DNA of 64,000 nucleotides. It comes from Mucidula mucida. Lineage: Eukaryota; Basidiomycota; Agaricomycetes; Agaricales; Physalacriaceae. The notes under the pieces are model-generated. The model saw only the letters and a program-made list of their open reading frames with translations, had not been told where the DNA came from and ran no database searches. The DNA lies in contig JADNYV010000196.1 of assembly GCA_015501055.1 (NCBI GenBank), positions 1 to 64,000 of the forward strand, in the 5' to 3' direction. Below, piece by piece: positions 1-9,641 of the stretch. The translations under genes and the position numbers were made by a program. Positions within the stretch are counted from its first letter, which is position 1; every line of letters begins with the position of its first letter.

Positions 1-1419
1 TGCAGAATTGATTAATGTCGCAGACCGTGTGTTCTAGACACTCGTGAGGGCGTATCAACCAGGCAAGAAGCTTCATCCACACCGGAGATTCCTGATTATT
101 AAATTCAAGCCAACCTGCCCCTCTCCCAAACGCGTTCTGTAGTATGGCTGCCCACGTAAAAGTATCGTAGAGAACCGTCGGATTGAGGATCTGTTCACGC
201 AGAAACTTCTCGGCATTCTCAGGATGGTGGCGAGTGACAAGAGTGGCGATAGAGTCGTCACATCGGACTGCAGGTGTATTGTCGGGCGTCATGACGATCA
301 CCGGAGCAAAGCCCTTCGGTACGCCAGGGATATTTTCCGTCGCCGAATGATCCATAGTCCCCCAGACGCGAATGTGAGCGCGATACAGGCGCTCGTAAGC
401 GGACTGCGTGTCGGCGGCAGTATACTCTTGTGAACCAAGGAGATCACGAATGATGCGATCTAGATTAGGGATTCGAGCGCGAACAATCTCGACAGTTTCA
501 AGTGGAAGTATGCTCAAGGCCTGGAGAACAATCCTCTGCACCGACGTGTTGGAAGAGATGTTATGTAACCCAGCCAGTGCGCGTGCATCCAGCGCGTGTC
601 CTCTCTGTGCCACCAAGTCTTTCTCGAGTGCTTTTAGCAACCTGGGAGTGAACCTGGGAGTGACCTGCTGGAGCTCAGGATAAGATTTGTTGCTCTCCTT
701 TTCGAAGTTGGCCGGTTGTGACGGAGCATCGGGAGTATCCTTGAATTTCAGACTTCTAATGAGCGGGGCAGCTGCGGAGCAGATACCGGTATAGAGTCGG
801 TGCCAGCGTTGGGAGAAGCTGATGGAAGCGGTTTGAAGATAACCAAGCAGGGAATATGAGTAGCGCGTCAAGTACGTTTTGTACGGACACGTGGGTTTGA
901 AAAGGGGAAGTAAATTTGTTCCAAAATATGCCACGAACGCAAAGAACGCTATAGCACCAACGACTATGGCGATCGGCGTGCTGAGCGAGCGGACATAGAC
1001 GACGAGGCCCCCAAAGAAGAGGCCAAGTGCGATGTGCATGAGCACCGGCAGCATCCCAATGATAAGTGGTACATGCCACTCCTTGAGATTCTCGTATCGG
1101 AACTGGCGAGTACGACAGCGATCGCGCGGCGTACCAGACGAGGTCGCCAGGTATTGGTGGATCCATTGTTTTGTGAGTACCGCAAGGAGGGCTGTGGTTA
1201 AGCTAAGCGCTAAGCTCGTAAACCACAGAGCGTTAACGAATGTGCTCGTGCTTGATACGCGAACGGGCGTGTCGGGGGACAAAGCGGAATGAGCGATGCC
1301 TTCGTCGGACGTAGCACCGTTGAGCATGGCCCGCTGCAAGTGGATCACTTTGAACATCAAGTTCGCGGTCACCTCGGAAAAATCGACTTGTAGCGTTTGG
1401 GAGCTTTGAGCGACGAAGG
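1..1419 (-). pseudogene. DUF6535 membrane-protein gene, copy A, 3' portion (runs off left edge)
   Basis: On the minus strand an open frame runs from 1419 to base 1 with no stop seen, so the gene continues beyond the window. It matches copies B and C residue for residue over long stretches. It starts inside the block following FSAVVSTFVAQSSQ and has three hydrophobic segments (about 1170-1240, 990-1070 and 905-970), as expected of the multi-pass DUF6535 domain of agaricomycetes. A soluble helical region follows, with motifs such as ALAGLHNISSNTSVQ, YERLYRAHIRVW and ECLEHTVCDINQ. The function of the family is unknown. The only break visible in this copy is the copia insertion at 1420: the first exons resume at 6894-7403. 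Apart from that insertion it is the best preserved of the three copies. Confidence 0.8.
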
Positions 1420-1655
1420 TGTTAGAACCTAAACGATACGGACTGTCAATACACGCCCTTAGTCGTAGTGGAAAAGACTTTATTGTACCTAAACGATACG
1501 GACTGTCAATACACGCCTGTGCTATCTATCAGTCTGATATCGCCGGCACATAATGATGCGGATGCTTACCCTTAGTCGTAGTGGAAAAGACTAAGGGAAA
1601 GCATCCGATCGATCCCGCCTTGTAGGCTGGCGGATCACGTGGTCGACAACCAACA
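1420..1655 (-). repeat. copia 3' LTR
   Basis: 236 bp, TG...CA on the plus strand. A 31-bp unit occurs twice (1427-1457 and 1487-1517), and a 22-bp segment, CTTAGTCGTAGTGGAAAAGA plus CT, occurs twice (1458-1479 and 1571-1592). A near-perfect hairpin (arms 1561-1577 and 1589-1605, one mismatch in 17, 11-nt loop) lies next to it. Read on the minus strand, an AATAAA polyadenylation-like signal falls between the repeat units (about 1479-1485). The purine tract directly upstream on the minus strand (plus CTCCTCCTC, 1656-1664) is the likely polypurine tract. Confidence 0.9.
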
Positions 1656-1709
1656 CTCCTCCTCGAGCCAAAGTGCATCCGAAAGCCACACTCCTCCTCG
1701 CCCGAGACA

Positions 1710-3815
1710 CTATACCACTCCAAGCATATCTCTGAATGTCGTGAACTTCTGCCGTGCTAGCGCTTTCGTGAAGATATCCGCGACGTTGTCCACGGTCGCG
1801 ACACGGTTGACAGTGACATCGCCTTCGAAGACGCGTTCCCGGACGTAGTGATAGCGGATGTCGAGATGTTTGACGCGGGCATGGAAAGCGGGATCGTATG
1901 CGAGGCACGTAGCGCCATTGTTGTCGCAGAGAAGTGGTGTTGCCTCCTTCTTCCTCAACATCTCTAGTTCTCCAAATAACTGTCGAAGCCATACTGCTTC
2001 CTTGCATGCTTCGCTCGTCGCGATATATTCTGACTCGGTTGTTGAGGTTACCACCACTTTCTGTTTGCGCGATGCCCAGGAGACGGCGCCACTTCCCAGA
2101 TTGAATGTGTATCCCATCGTTGAGCGCAGTGTGTCCAAACAATCGGCGTATGATGAGTCGGTGAAGCCGATTAGGGAGTTCTGGGTGCCACCAAGTCGCA
2201 GACGGAAGGTTCGCGTCCCCTTCAGGTACCTCGCCACATCGAGTGCTGCCCGCCAGTGCTCGCTGCGATAACAGTCGAGGAATCCTGCGAGTTTGGATAC
2301 TGCAAAAGAGATGTCGGGTCGTGTGCCGATCGCGATATACATCAGGCCGCCAACTAGGTTACGGTATGGGCAGTCCTCGGCATCTGGAGTGGATAGTTTC
2401 GATGGGCGTCTCAGCTTGAGGTCGGGATCCATAGGGATGAGTTTTGGATTTGCGTCGGGTGATAGGTAATGATGGAGGATTTTGTCAATGAGTGCGGTCT
2501 GGGACAAGTACACGAGTCGCTGTGCGCGGTCACGTTTGATAGCAATGCCGACTATGAATCTCGCGTCCTCGACAGACAGTTGCCAACGTGTGCGGACTTC
2601 GGCTAGAAAGCGGTCGTTCTCCTCCCTGGAAGACGCGATGGATAGGAAGTCATCCACGTGCACAGCACAGATAACGATCCCCGTTTCCGTCTTCCTGTAA
2701 TATACGCACCACTCGCTGTGTAATCGCTTGAACCCCCATCCTACCATCGCTTCGTTCAACCTCTTGTTCCAGATCCTCCCTCCTTGCTTCAGCCCGTAAA
2801 GTCCCTTCTGTAACTCCCACACCCAGTCCTCTTTTCCTTCCACCGCAAAACCCTCTGGTTGCTCGATCCACTGAGTCTCCTCCTCATTAAGAAGTCCGTG
2901 CAGGTAGGCTTGCTTGACGTCGAACTGTTGCATATCCCAGTCGTGATAGCCAGCGAGATGGGCGAGGATACGGAAAGACTCTGTGCGTGCTGTTGGTGAG
3001 GCGGTGCGTTCGTAGTCGCGTCCAAAGACCTGTTCGAAACCTCTGACCACAAGTCTAGCCTTCCATCTGTTGATTTCGCCGAGCTCGTTCCGCTTCCTGA
3101 GGAGTACCCATTTCAAGCGCAGGACTTTTTGACCAGCTGGTATGTTGCTGCGCGGGACGAGTCTGTATACACCCATATCGGTAAGACCCTTCAGCTCCTC
3201 CTGGATCGCAGTTACCCATTTGTCTGCGTCCTTGGAATGTAGCGCTGCCTTCAGGTTGGGTGGTTCGTCCATCGTGCGGTCCTCCTGTTCTGATGCCATG
3301 AGTAAATCATCAATCAGCTCGTCAAACGGGTCGTCGTCATCAAGGAAATCAACATCCAACCCTTCGTCCTGTAACGCTGCTCGCAACTCTATCCTCGTCT
3401 GTCGTCTGTCCTTCGCCGCCTGCTTCCGTTCCTTCTTCGCCTCTATTGACTCCCTAACCTCCTGCAATAGCCGTGGGGACCTTCGTGGTAATCTATCCGA
3501 GGCCTCCGGATTCTTCAATGACGGTGTTTCCGGGACCTCTTCTACTGGGGAGCTCGGATTCTTCGATGACGGTGTTTCCGGCTCCTCCTCTATTCTACCG
3601 TCGGTACCCAGATTCTTCAATGACGGTGTTTCTGGGCCCGCGTCTATCGTACTGTCAGGTATGTTCGTGTTTGATGAGGGATGTAAGGACATTGTTGGGA
3701 TTCTTGAGATATCTGATGGTGAGGATGGTGGGGGTGTTGTAGATGGTTCGGGGATTGGTGGGATTTCGGGGTCGCCGACACTGGGAGATTCGATGGTGGT
3801 GTTTGGTTTGAAAGC
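1710..3815 (-). CDS. copia reverse transcriptase and RNase H segment of pol
   Basis: First Met at 3692, but the frame is open from the TGA at 3816. A linker with three copies of PETPSxKN-like repeats (about 3500-3640) is followed by the copia-type reverse transcriptase (FDVKQAYLHG; catalytic box VHVDDF in place of YVDD). RNase H follows, with TDSSYADC, TTESEYIATSEA and the terminal KHLDIRYHYVRE and DIFTKAL motifs. Length and domain order are complete for the family. It would be expressed as part of the gag-pol polyprotein. Confidence 0.9.
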   Translation of the reverse strand, partial: AFKPNTTIESPSVGDPEIPPIPEPSTTPPPSSPSDISRIPTMSLHPSSNTNIPDSTIDAGPETPSLKNLGTDGRIEEEPETPSSKNPSSPVEEVPETPSLKNPEASDRLPRRSPRLLQEVRESIEAKKERKQAAKDRRQTRIELRAALQDEGLDVDFLDDDDPFDELIDDLLMASEQEDRTMDEPPNLKAALHSKDADKWVTAIQEELKGLTDMGVYRLVPRSNIPAGQKVLRLKWVLLRKRNELGEINRWKARLVVRGFEQVFGRDYERTASPTARTESFRILAHLAGYHDWDMQQFDVKQAYLHGLLNEEETQWIEQPEGFAVEGKEDWVWELQKGLYGLKQGGRIWNKRLNEAMVGWGFKRLHSEWCVYYRKTETGIVICAVHVDDFLSIASSREENDRFLAEVRTRWQLSVEDARFIVGIAIKRDRAQRLVYLSQTALIDKILHHYLSPDANPKLIPMDPDLKLRRPSKLSTPDAEDCPYRNLVGGLMYIAIGTRPDISFAVSKLAGFLDCYRSEHWRAALDVARYLKGTRTFRLRLGGTQNSLIGFTDSSYADCLDTLRSTMGYTFNLGSGAVSWASRKQKVVVTSTTESEYIATSEACKEAVWLRQLFGELEMLRKKEATPLLCDNNGATCLAYDPAFHARVKHLDIRYHYVRERVFEGDVTVNRVATVDNVADIFTKALARQKFTTFRDMLGVV

Positions 3816-4940
3816 TCAATGTATGTCTTGATGTGATTCGACGAATTTGACGTGGAAGGATTCAATGACTTTGTGCGTCCCTCGGTGGTAGCATCGGTAC
3901 GCTTTTGCTCTCTGTGAATATCCGATAAGGACACACTCGATGGACCTCTGGTAGATTTTTGGATTTCTTGAAGGGATGAGGACAAACGCGCGGCATCCAA
4001 TCTCGCGAAGATGTGCGAGGTCCGGCTTCCGTCCGTACCATGCTTTGAATGGTGTCTTGAATTTCGCACCGACTGCTGGTGTCTGTGCTGTGAGGTACGC
4101 CGCTGTAACACAGAACTCGTCCCATCTATTTGGGGGTAGGTCCGCCGCGATGCGCATTGTGCATGCCTTGTTCATGACTGTCCGATGGGTACGTTCACAT
4201 TGTCCGTTGTGTGCACTGGTGTAAGGAGCTGTGAATTCGAAGTCGATCCCTCTGGATTCGCACCACTGGGTCATAGCGTCGGAGCGTAGTTCGCCATTGT
4301 CGAATCGATACTTCTTCGGACGTTGGCCAGTCTGCTGTCCCACTCGTAGTTCCCACACACGTAGACGTTCAAAAGCGCTCGATTTGGATGGCAATGGTAC
4401 AGCCCATGGGAAACATGTGGCTTCGTCAACGATGGACATTAGGTATTTGTTGCCAGAGGCGGACACGACATCTTCTGGACCGGTCAGGTCAACCGCCACC
4501 ACCTCCAATCTCTCCGTTGCTCTGGGGCCCTCCCGTACCTTTGGTACTGATGAATGTGGCTGTTTCCCAAGGATGCATGATGAGCAAACGGGGGGCAGCA
4601 TAGAGAGATTGATGGGCATACCAGACGCGGAAGCGTGGCGTGCCATGTGAAGGATGGCTGGGACATTGGGGTGACCAAGGCGGCGATGCCAGACACCTAT
4701 ATCAGCAGTTGGTGTAACGGACACAAGAGCGGAATCAATAGCAGGAGCGAGCTTGGTGCATTCGGAGTTTGTAGAGCTTTCGAGAAGGGATGCGAGTGCC
4801 TGTAGCGAGTACGCGGCCGTGGCCGCGATTAGCGATAATGGTAATAGACGTTGATGAGAAGCGGCTCTCGCACTGGAGGTCATCGGATATCGTTGCAATG
4901 GAGACAAGACGGACAGCAGATTCAGGGATCCATAGGACAT
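3816..4940 (-). CDS. copia integrase segment of pol
   Basis: Contains the GAG-pre-integrase/HHCC zinc motif (GVWHRRLGHPNVPAIL followed by CSSC) and an integrase catalytic core: D in VVAVDLTGPEDVV, D in KYRFDNGELRS and E in SAHNGQCERTHR. The frame ends with an in-frame TGA at 3816-3818. The reverse transcriptase lies in the same frame immediately downstream, so this single stop is the only separation. The first residues before about 4790 are probably out-of-frame sequence because of the upstream frameshift. Confidence 0.85.
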   Translation of the reverse strand: MSYGSLNLLSVLSPLQRYPMTSSARAASHQRLLPLSLIAATAAYSLQALASLLESSTNSECTKLAPAIDSALVSVTPTADIGVWHRRLGHPNVPAILHMARHASASGMPINLSMLPPVCSSCILGKQPHSSVPKVREGPRATERLEVVAVDLTGPEDVVSASGNKYLMSIVDEATCFPWAVPLPSKSSAFERLRVWELRVGQQTGQRPKKYRFDNGELRSDAMTQWCESRGIDFEFTAPYTSAHNGQCERTHRTVMNKACTMRIAADLPPNRWDEFCVTAAYLTAQTPAVGAKFKTPFKAWYGRKPDLAHLREIGCRAFVLIPSRNPKIYQRSIECVLIGYSQRAKAYRCYHRGTHKVIESFHVKFVESHQDIH

Positions 4941-6540
4941 TGTTGAGCGTGAGTTCGGTACCTATGCGATCCAGCTTCACGACGACACTCCCGATACCGC
5001 GCGCCTCAATGGAAGTCCCTCCGACGCCGCGAACCTTCCTTGGCGTAATCAGCGGGCGTATGTGTTGGAAGTCTGTCTTATCCATAGTGACGTGAACAGA
5101 GGCGCCGGAGTCAGCTAGCCAGGGAGATGCAGAGAGAGAGATAGGGTTGAGGGATCCATCCAATGCAACACTGTACGCGTCGTCGCCAAGAGCTCTACAG
5201 TTGGTTTTCCAGTCTATCGTCGCTCTGGGCTCTTCCACAATCCCTAGCATGAAGAGTTCGTCGAAATCGCCAGGAACCATGGTGTTGCGTACGCTGTCGG
5301 TGTAAATATCCTGTAGTATGTCCGTCGACAGGCCACAGAAATCGGTGTTCGAATCCACGACGTTCGTGTCTGCAACGTTGGCCGTGCTATCCTTCTTCTT
5401 CTCGCTCTTCTTGTCGTGCTTCTCACTACCCTTGGACTTGTCGCCCTCCTTCTCGCGGCGCCACGCGGCTTTTGCTTCACGCGCCTCGGCAATGGTCTTC
5501 CCTTCCATGCCTCCACCCTTCCTCACGCACCAGCGTTTTCCGTGCCCCAACCTGCCACAGTTGCCGCACCTCTCACGTGTCTGTGTGGAGGTAATCATGG
5601 CTGTGTCGAGAGCGTCGTCCTTCTTGACGGCTGCCTCGAGTTTGAAGAGTTTTTGTATGTCCGCCGACGTGTACGGTGCCTCCGCCGTAGCCCGTGCAAT
5701 GTTCTCCATAACGCGAGATCGGAGGATCGGATAGTGAGTGCCCATGGCTCGGATTAGCGCGACACAGAGAAAGTTGTCCTCCGTGGGTTTGCCCATCTCC
5801 CACAGTCTCTTGTTCACCTCCGCCATCTCGTGGATCTTTGTGGAGAGATCATCGTCCGGCGCGAGGTTGTAAGAAAGAAGTTGCTGAATTAGCGTAATCT
5901 GTGCCACGACACCACGGTGGAGGTGACGCGCGGTAATTGCGGCCCACAGTGACTTGGCGGTCGTGATATCCTTGTAGACTGCCTTCTCCTCCGGCACCAT
6001 CTGAAGTTTGATGAAAGCGACAACCGCGGCGTCATTCTGGACCCAATTTCCGTACGCGCAGGGCTCCAGAATAGCATCAGGTTCGTTGTATATGCCCTTG
6101 GTGTTGGATTCGATGTGGTATATGAGTGGTTGGGAGACGGTGAGAACATTGCGTAAGGTATCGGACCAGCGCGTGAAATTGGACTCGGCGAGGTCGAGCG
6201 CGGGTTTGCCTGCGGGCCATGATGAAACGGCGATTGACACTTGCTTGATGCGGGGATGTGTGCGGTCATAGCGGGTCGCTTCAAGGGACGGTGGAGGAGG
6301 GGTTGATGGTTGGGGTGATGGGTTACGTCCCGAGAGAACCTTCTCGAACAGGTCCATCATCCGGGCCTCGTTTTCCATCATCCGTGCCTGCTGCTCCAAC
6401 AGCCTCTCTTCAAATGACGTTCCACCAGTGGCAGGAGGCGTGGCTTCATTGTCCATGTCGATGAGCGACGTGCTCGGCGCGACAGAGGGTCTGAGAGGTC
6501 GGGTGGAGGGTTCCGGGGCGGGCTTCATTTTGGCAGGCAT
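4735..6540 (-). CDS. copia Gag and protease ORF (601 aa)
   Basis: Starts MPAKMKPAPEPSTRPLRP. An N-terminal capsid-like region is followed by a CCHC zinc knuckle, CGNCGRLGHGKRWC (C-X2-C-X4-H-X4-C), then a Lys/Glu-rich stretch and the aspartic protease motif WLADSGASVH (D-S-G). In intact copia elements the frame continues into integrase. Here it ends at 4735 after drifting out of frame: the integrase frame overlaps it from 4940 and is offset by one base, so a frameshift (or programmed frameshift) lies around 4745-4800. Role: particle formation, RNA packaging and polyprotein processing. Confidence 0.85.
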   Translation of the reverse strand: MPAKMKPAPEPSTRPLRPSVAPSTSLIDMDNEATPPATGGTSFEERLLEQQARMMENEARMMDLFEKVLSGRNPSPQPSTPPPPSLEATRYDRTHPRIKQVSIAVSSWPAGKPALDLAESNFTRWSDTLRNVLTVSQPLIYHIESNTKGIYNEPDAILEPCAYGNWVQNDAAVVAFIKLQMVPEEKAVYKDITTAKSLWAAITARHLHRGVVAQITLIQQLLSYNLAPDDDLSTKIHEMAEVNKRLWEMGKPTEDNFLCVALIRAMGTHYPILRSRVMENIARATAEAPYTSADIQKLFKLEAAVKKDDALDTAMITSTQTRERCGNCGRLGHGKRWCVRKGGGMEGKTIAEAREAKAAWRREKEGDKSKGSEKHDKKSEKKKDSTANVADTNVVDSNTDFCGLSTDILQDIYTDSVRNTMVPGDFDELFMLGIVEEPRATIDWKTNCRALGDDAYSVALDGSLNPISLSASPWLADSGASVHVTMDKTDFQHIRPLITPRKVRGVGGTSIEARGIGSVVVKLDRIGTELTLNNVLWIPESAVRLVSIATISDDLQCESRFSSTSITIIANRGHGRVLATGTRIPSRKLYKLRMHQARSCY

Positions 6541-6646
6541 TGCAGGGTTGAAAAGACGCGTGTATGCGTGAAAATATGTTAGGCGGGACGGTAAAACGTC
6601 CGAAAATGGCGTGTTCGAGGTCTCGTAACGTCAGGAAGGGTTCAAA

Positions 6647-6657
6647 GGCCCATAACC
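6647..6657 (-). other. copia primer binding site, matching the initiator tRNA anticodon arm
   Basis: Directly next to the 5' LTR the plus strand reads GGCCCATAACC, which is the anticodon-loop sequence of eukaryotic initiator tRNA-Met (GGGCCCATAACC). The minus strand is therefore complementary to an internal tRNA site rather than to the tRNA 3' end. This half-tRNA priming is known from Drosophila copia. The 11-base match and its exact position are seen directly; use in priming is inferred. Confidence 0.7.
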
Positions 6658-6893
6658 TGTTAGAATCTAAACGATACGGACTGTCAATACACGCCCTTAG
6701 TCGTAGTGGAAAAGACTTTATTGTACCTAAACGATACGGACTGTCAATACACGCCTGTGCTATCTATCAGTCTGATATCGCCGGCACATAATGATGCGGA
6801 TGCTTACCCTTAGTCGTAGTGGAAAAGACTAAGGGAAAGCATCCGATCGATCCCGCCTTGTAGGCTGGCGGATCACGTGGTCGACAACCAACA
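6658..6893 (-). repeat. copia 5' LTR
   Basis: 236 bp, identical to the 3' LTR except for T in place of C near the plus-strand start (TGTTAGAATC versus TGTTAGAACC). It carries the same internal duplications and the same hairpin (arms 6799-6815 and 6827-6843). Minus-strand transcription of the element would start within it. Confidence 0.9.
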
Positions 6894-7403
6894 GAAGGTG
6901 GAGACGACAGCAGAGAACAATCCAGCCTAAAGTTAGGAGTCGGTGAGTGTTGAATAACATAACAACTCGGATTACTCACGAAAACGAGCAGCACATCCAG
7001 GGCATCCCTCCAGTCCTCGACCATGTCGCTGTCAAACTTGCTGTACTCCTCAAGGAAGGTCTTCCATACCCTTGCCATGGGTCCCATCTCCTTGAACTTT
7101 TCATCCTCTGGAAACTTCTGCTCGTAGTCGTAGGGGTCAATACCTAAACCATACGTGGCGCATGTTAGTACGCTCGTCCCATACCAATGCCAGTCGCGAA
7201 CCTTTTTCAACGCGTGGACGCATACCCTTCAGGCCCAGTCTACGTTTCGACTTCTTACGCATGGGCGCGGTGTATGTCGGTATGGTCGCGGGCGATCGTT
7301 CCCCATCTGTCCCTTCTCCTTGCTTGACAGTATCTGAATTGAGGGTCATTGTGGAGGCAGAACGGGTCTCTGAAGGCGAGCCAACACGTCCAGGTGGATC
7401 CAT
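6894..7403 (-). pseudogene. DUF6535 gene, copy A, 5' exons separated from the rest by a copia element
   Basis: Exon 1 is 7403-7202 (starts MDPPGRVGSPSETR, ends RPRVEK), exon 2 is 7143-6980 (YDYEQKFPEDEKFKEMGP to VEDWRDALDVLLVF) and exon 3 begins at 6926 (GLFSAVVST) and is cut by the retrotransposon at 6894. Intron 1 (7144-7201) has a clear TACTAAC branch site and intron 2 (6927-6979) a CCTAAC branch site. The start at 7403 is used because the upstream ATG present in copy B has become ATA here. The same three-exon start is seen in copies B and C. The gene reads on at 1419 after removal of the element and one copy of its 5-bp target duplication. Confidence 0.8.
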
Positions 7404-8974
7404 GGATCCTTCAGCAGAGAGGTGTGGCGTATGAGATGATATTTTGAAGGAAAGAGTACGAGGATCTCAGTTCGCACGATGTCATGATGGTATTTACCGC
7501 GTTCCTTATTCCCTCCGGAGCTGTCCCTGACTGCGTATAAACACGCGTATTAAAGCAGTACAATGCGAACGTCATTTACCTGATGTGCCGTCGCGCGGTA
7601 TGGTATGCCTTGTTCCGATTTGGTCAAAAAAAGATCTGTCCGCCATATCGTCACAGCATTTCCCGAATCCATCAGCTAGTGTACTGGTGTTTGCGAACCC
7701 ACGAGTGAAAATGGCGCTAAATTGGTAAACAAGTAATAGCAAACCTGTTGATTCTTCCAATCGCCGCGTTGGTTATGGCATCCATCACAAGCCGTATGAC
7801 CAGGACCCTGATGCCCAGCTGGATCAGAAGCAAACACACCTCATCAGCCCTCAGTGCATGCATACCTGAATCGACGAAATAAAGGGCTTGATTGACGCCA
7901 CACAATTTCTAGACTCCGGGATCCAAGGCCTTGCCCTGGGTTTACGACCTTGAGAGCCGTCAATCTCGCCGTTTACACATGTTCTGATGAATACCCTATC
8001 AGTGATTTGCGCGCACATCCGATGGCGTAAATACCACTTTGGGATCGAGTCACGAAACCTCAAATTTAACAAATCGAAATTGCTTCTGATCCAAAATCAA
8101 GATAGCTGTCGATAGTCAGCGTGTCTCCTCAGGAGGGCATAGTCTTCTCGGACGAGAATAACGATGGAATAGGCGCATCGTGAATGTGGGATAAAGTTGA
8201 CCGAGGCCTCTATGGTGCTGAGCCTGAAGCGATGGACGAAGTAGGTATGGTGCAGTCGTGGTTTTCTGTGGGCGCGCGCAACAAATGGGCTAGGTAAGGA
8301 GTTCTAATGTTTTCTGTCAACGAAGATTCAAACACGCACCGACTTCTATCAACAATTTCACTACAAGTTGAGCCTCGGGGAATTCGCTAATGCGGTGTTT
8401 CCAGGAGTCCATGAATTGCATTGCGTTTCTGAATGGGGTGGTGGTGCACTGCTAGGCTCTACACAAGTCCGGCGACACCTCGTCGACGACGGGGCAAGTC
8501 ACAGCGCGCTAATAACATCCAGGACGCGTTGGCGAAAAAAGCACTTGTCTTGCCAAATAATCTGCACTGAAATGTTGGTTTTCTCGTATGCCAGCCTCAG
8601 CCTAGAGGCAGGGGTAAGGTAGGTATAGGCGGAGCACCATGATGGTTACTGTGCAAGCCAGATCCGAGTCGGCAGTCCCGGCAGCCAGGAACCAGAGTCG
8701 CTATTCTATGTGTAGGCAGCACTGAAAATCGGACTGGGAGAACGATTATTGGATCAGCACCTCAGAAACCTAGCTTAGGTTGTCGTACTATTATGCGTTA
8801 AGCTGGGTTCTGTGTCGTTCGAGTCCCCGACTAGCATGAATATTCCAGAACAAAGTTGTTGTATTTAGGTATAATCATAGCGAACACGCTCGGCGGTCGG
8901 TACTATAATGCAAACTGACGTTCATACAATCTCTTTCGCGCTACTTCCAGCTGTTTCATCTGCTTGAGCCCCCG
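7404..8974. other. gene-poor interval; first part resembles the upstream region of copies B and C
   Basis: About 7,480-7,680 aligns by eye with the sequences upstream of DUF6535 copies B (18,950-19,140) and C (28,280-28,450). Shared pieces include a TTCCTTATTCC-like block, a CAAAGCAGTGCAATG-like block and TTGTTCCGATTTG. After about 7,700 no convincing coding frame or repeat family was recognised; the longest ORFs are under 90 codons. Confidence 0.5.
7480..7680 (-). promoter_or_regulatory. conserved region upstream of DUF6535 copy A (putative promoter)
   Basis: The block is shared with the upstream regions of copies B and C although the rest of the spacer has diverged. That it lies just before the minus-strand start codon and is the best conserved non-coding part of the repeated unit suggests promoter function. 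This is inferred from conservation only. Confidence 0.3.
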
Positions 8975-9641
8975 TCAGGATGGCACGCATCCGAAGATGA
9001 ACTGACCACGTAGGGTGAACGGCAGCGGCTCCGGTAAATGTACTTGATTCTGAAGGAACCTGCAGTCGAGAATATTCATGAGAACGGATATTCGAAAACG
9101 GAGATTGCCTGTGCTTGCCTTCTGATAAGGCGTGGGGGCGAGCAATGGATCTCTGACTGCTACCTCGGCCTGACTGACAATGAGGACTAATTCCTCATAA
9201 CTATGGTATGCCATTGGGAAGTCACTTATGCCAGCAACGTCGTGACGGTTTCCGTTATAACCCTTCCTGTAACGGTCGTAAAGATCACGGCTAGTCTCAG
9301 CCTGCAGTTCGTCAAGAAGCTTCTGGCGAACGACCATCCAGAGGTTCGGTTCTAGAAAGGGAGAAAATATCGATAACCTAGAGGCTCCGGGTACACCGCA
9401 GATGATTAACATAAGGCAGACGGATACGGCGAGATGCTCGGTTGAAACGTATGATACCAATTCATCGTGTAGCTCGCGATCGGCTGAGAAAGATCCCTGC
9501 ATGGTGTCCACATAGGCGGAGGCAAGCAGTGCTTAGCTGAAGTAGAGGCGGAACAGGCTTCACTCGGACGATACGCCAGAAAACAATGGAGCGGCAGTCT
9601 GTGTATGGACTACACCCAACCACTCTCGGTCGTGGAGTTGG
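8975..9641 (-). pseudogene. DUF6535 gene, copy B, 3' end fragment beyond the MULE insertion
   Basis: A minus-strand frame aligns with the C-terminal 160 residues of copy C: STEHLAVSVCLMLIICG corresponds to SCEHHAIEICQMLVVGG, and LYDRYRKGYNGN to IYNRSRKSYDKH. From the insertion point the frame reads QLHDREWLGVVHTQ, matching ELYVRNWLAQVHEE of copy C. At least two stop codons interrupt it (a TGA around 9553 and a TAA around 9533) before the open stretch 9511-8975. With 16,421-18,930 it forms one gene split by the transposon. The 9-bp duplication (9633-9641) encodes QLH in frame. Confidence 0.75.

Larger units (their letters stand above)
1420..6893 (-). mobile_element. Ty1/copia LTR retrotransposon, young insertion in DUF6535 copy A
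   Basis: A 5,474-bp element read on the minus strand. It has 236-bp LTRs at 6658-6893 (5' LTR) and 1420-1655 (3' LTR), both beginning TG and ending CA on the plus strand and differing at one base that I could find. The 5-bp target duplication GAAGG lies at 1415-1419 and 6894-6898. The order gag, protease, integrase, reverse transcriptase, RNase H is diagnostic of copia elements. The near identity of the LTRs indicates recent insertion. The coding part is broken by one frame change between protease and integrase and one in-frame TGA between integrase and reverse transcriptase. Confidence 0.95.

Noticed and set aside
756..1166. Minus-strand ORF beginning MDPPIPGDLVW, also found at 17,813-18,160 and 27,072-27,482
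   Set aside because: It repeats three times only because it is a shadow in another frame of the conserved DUF6535 transmembrane exon; the real frame is explained by all three gene copies.
3142..3831. Plus-strand ORF of 229 codons with repeated FFNDGVSG-like units
   Set aside because: Antisense shadow of the PETPSxKN repeats in the copia integrase-reverse transcriptase linker.
8815..8845. tRNA B-box-like GTTCGAGTCCC
   Set aside because: No A box, acceptor pairing or cloverleaf could be built around it.
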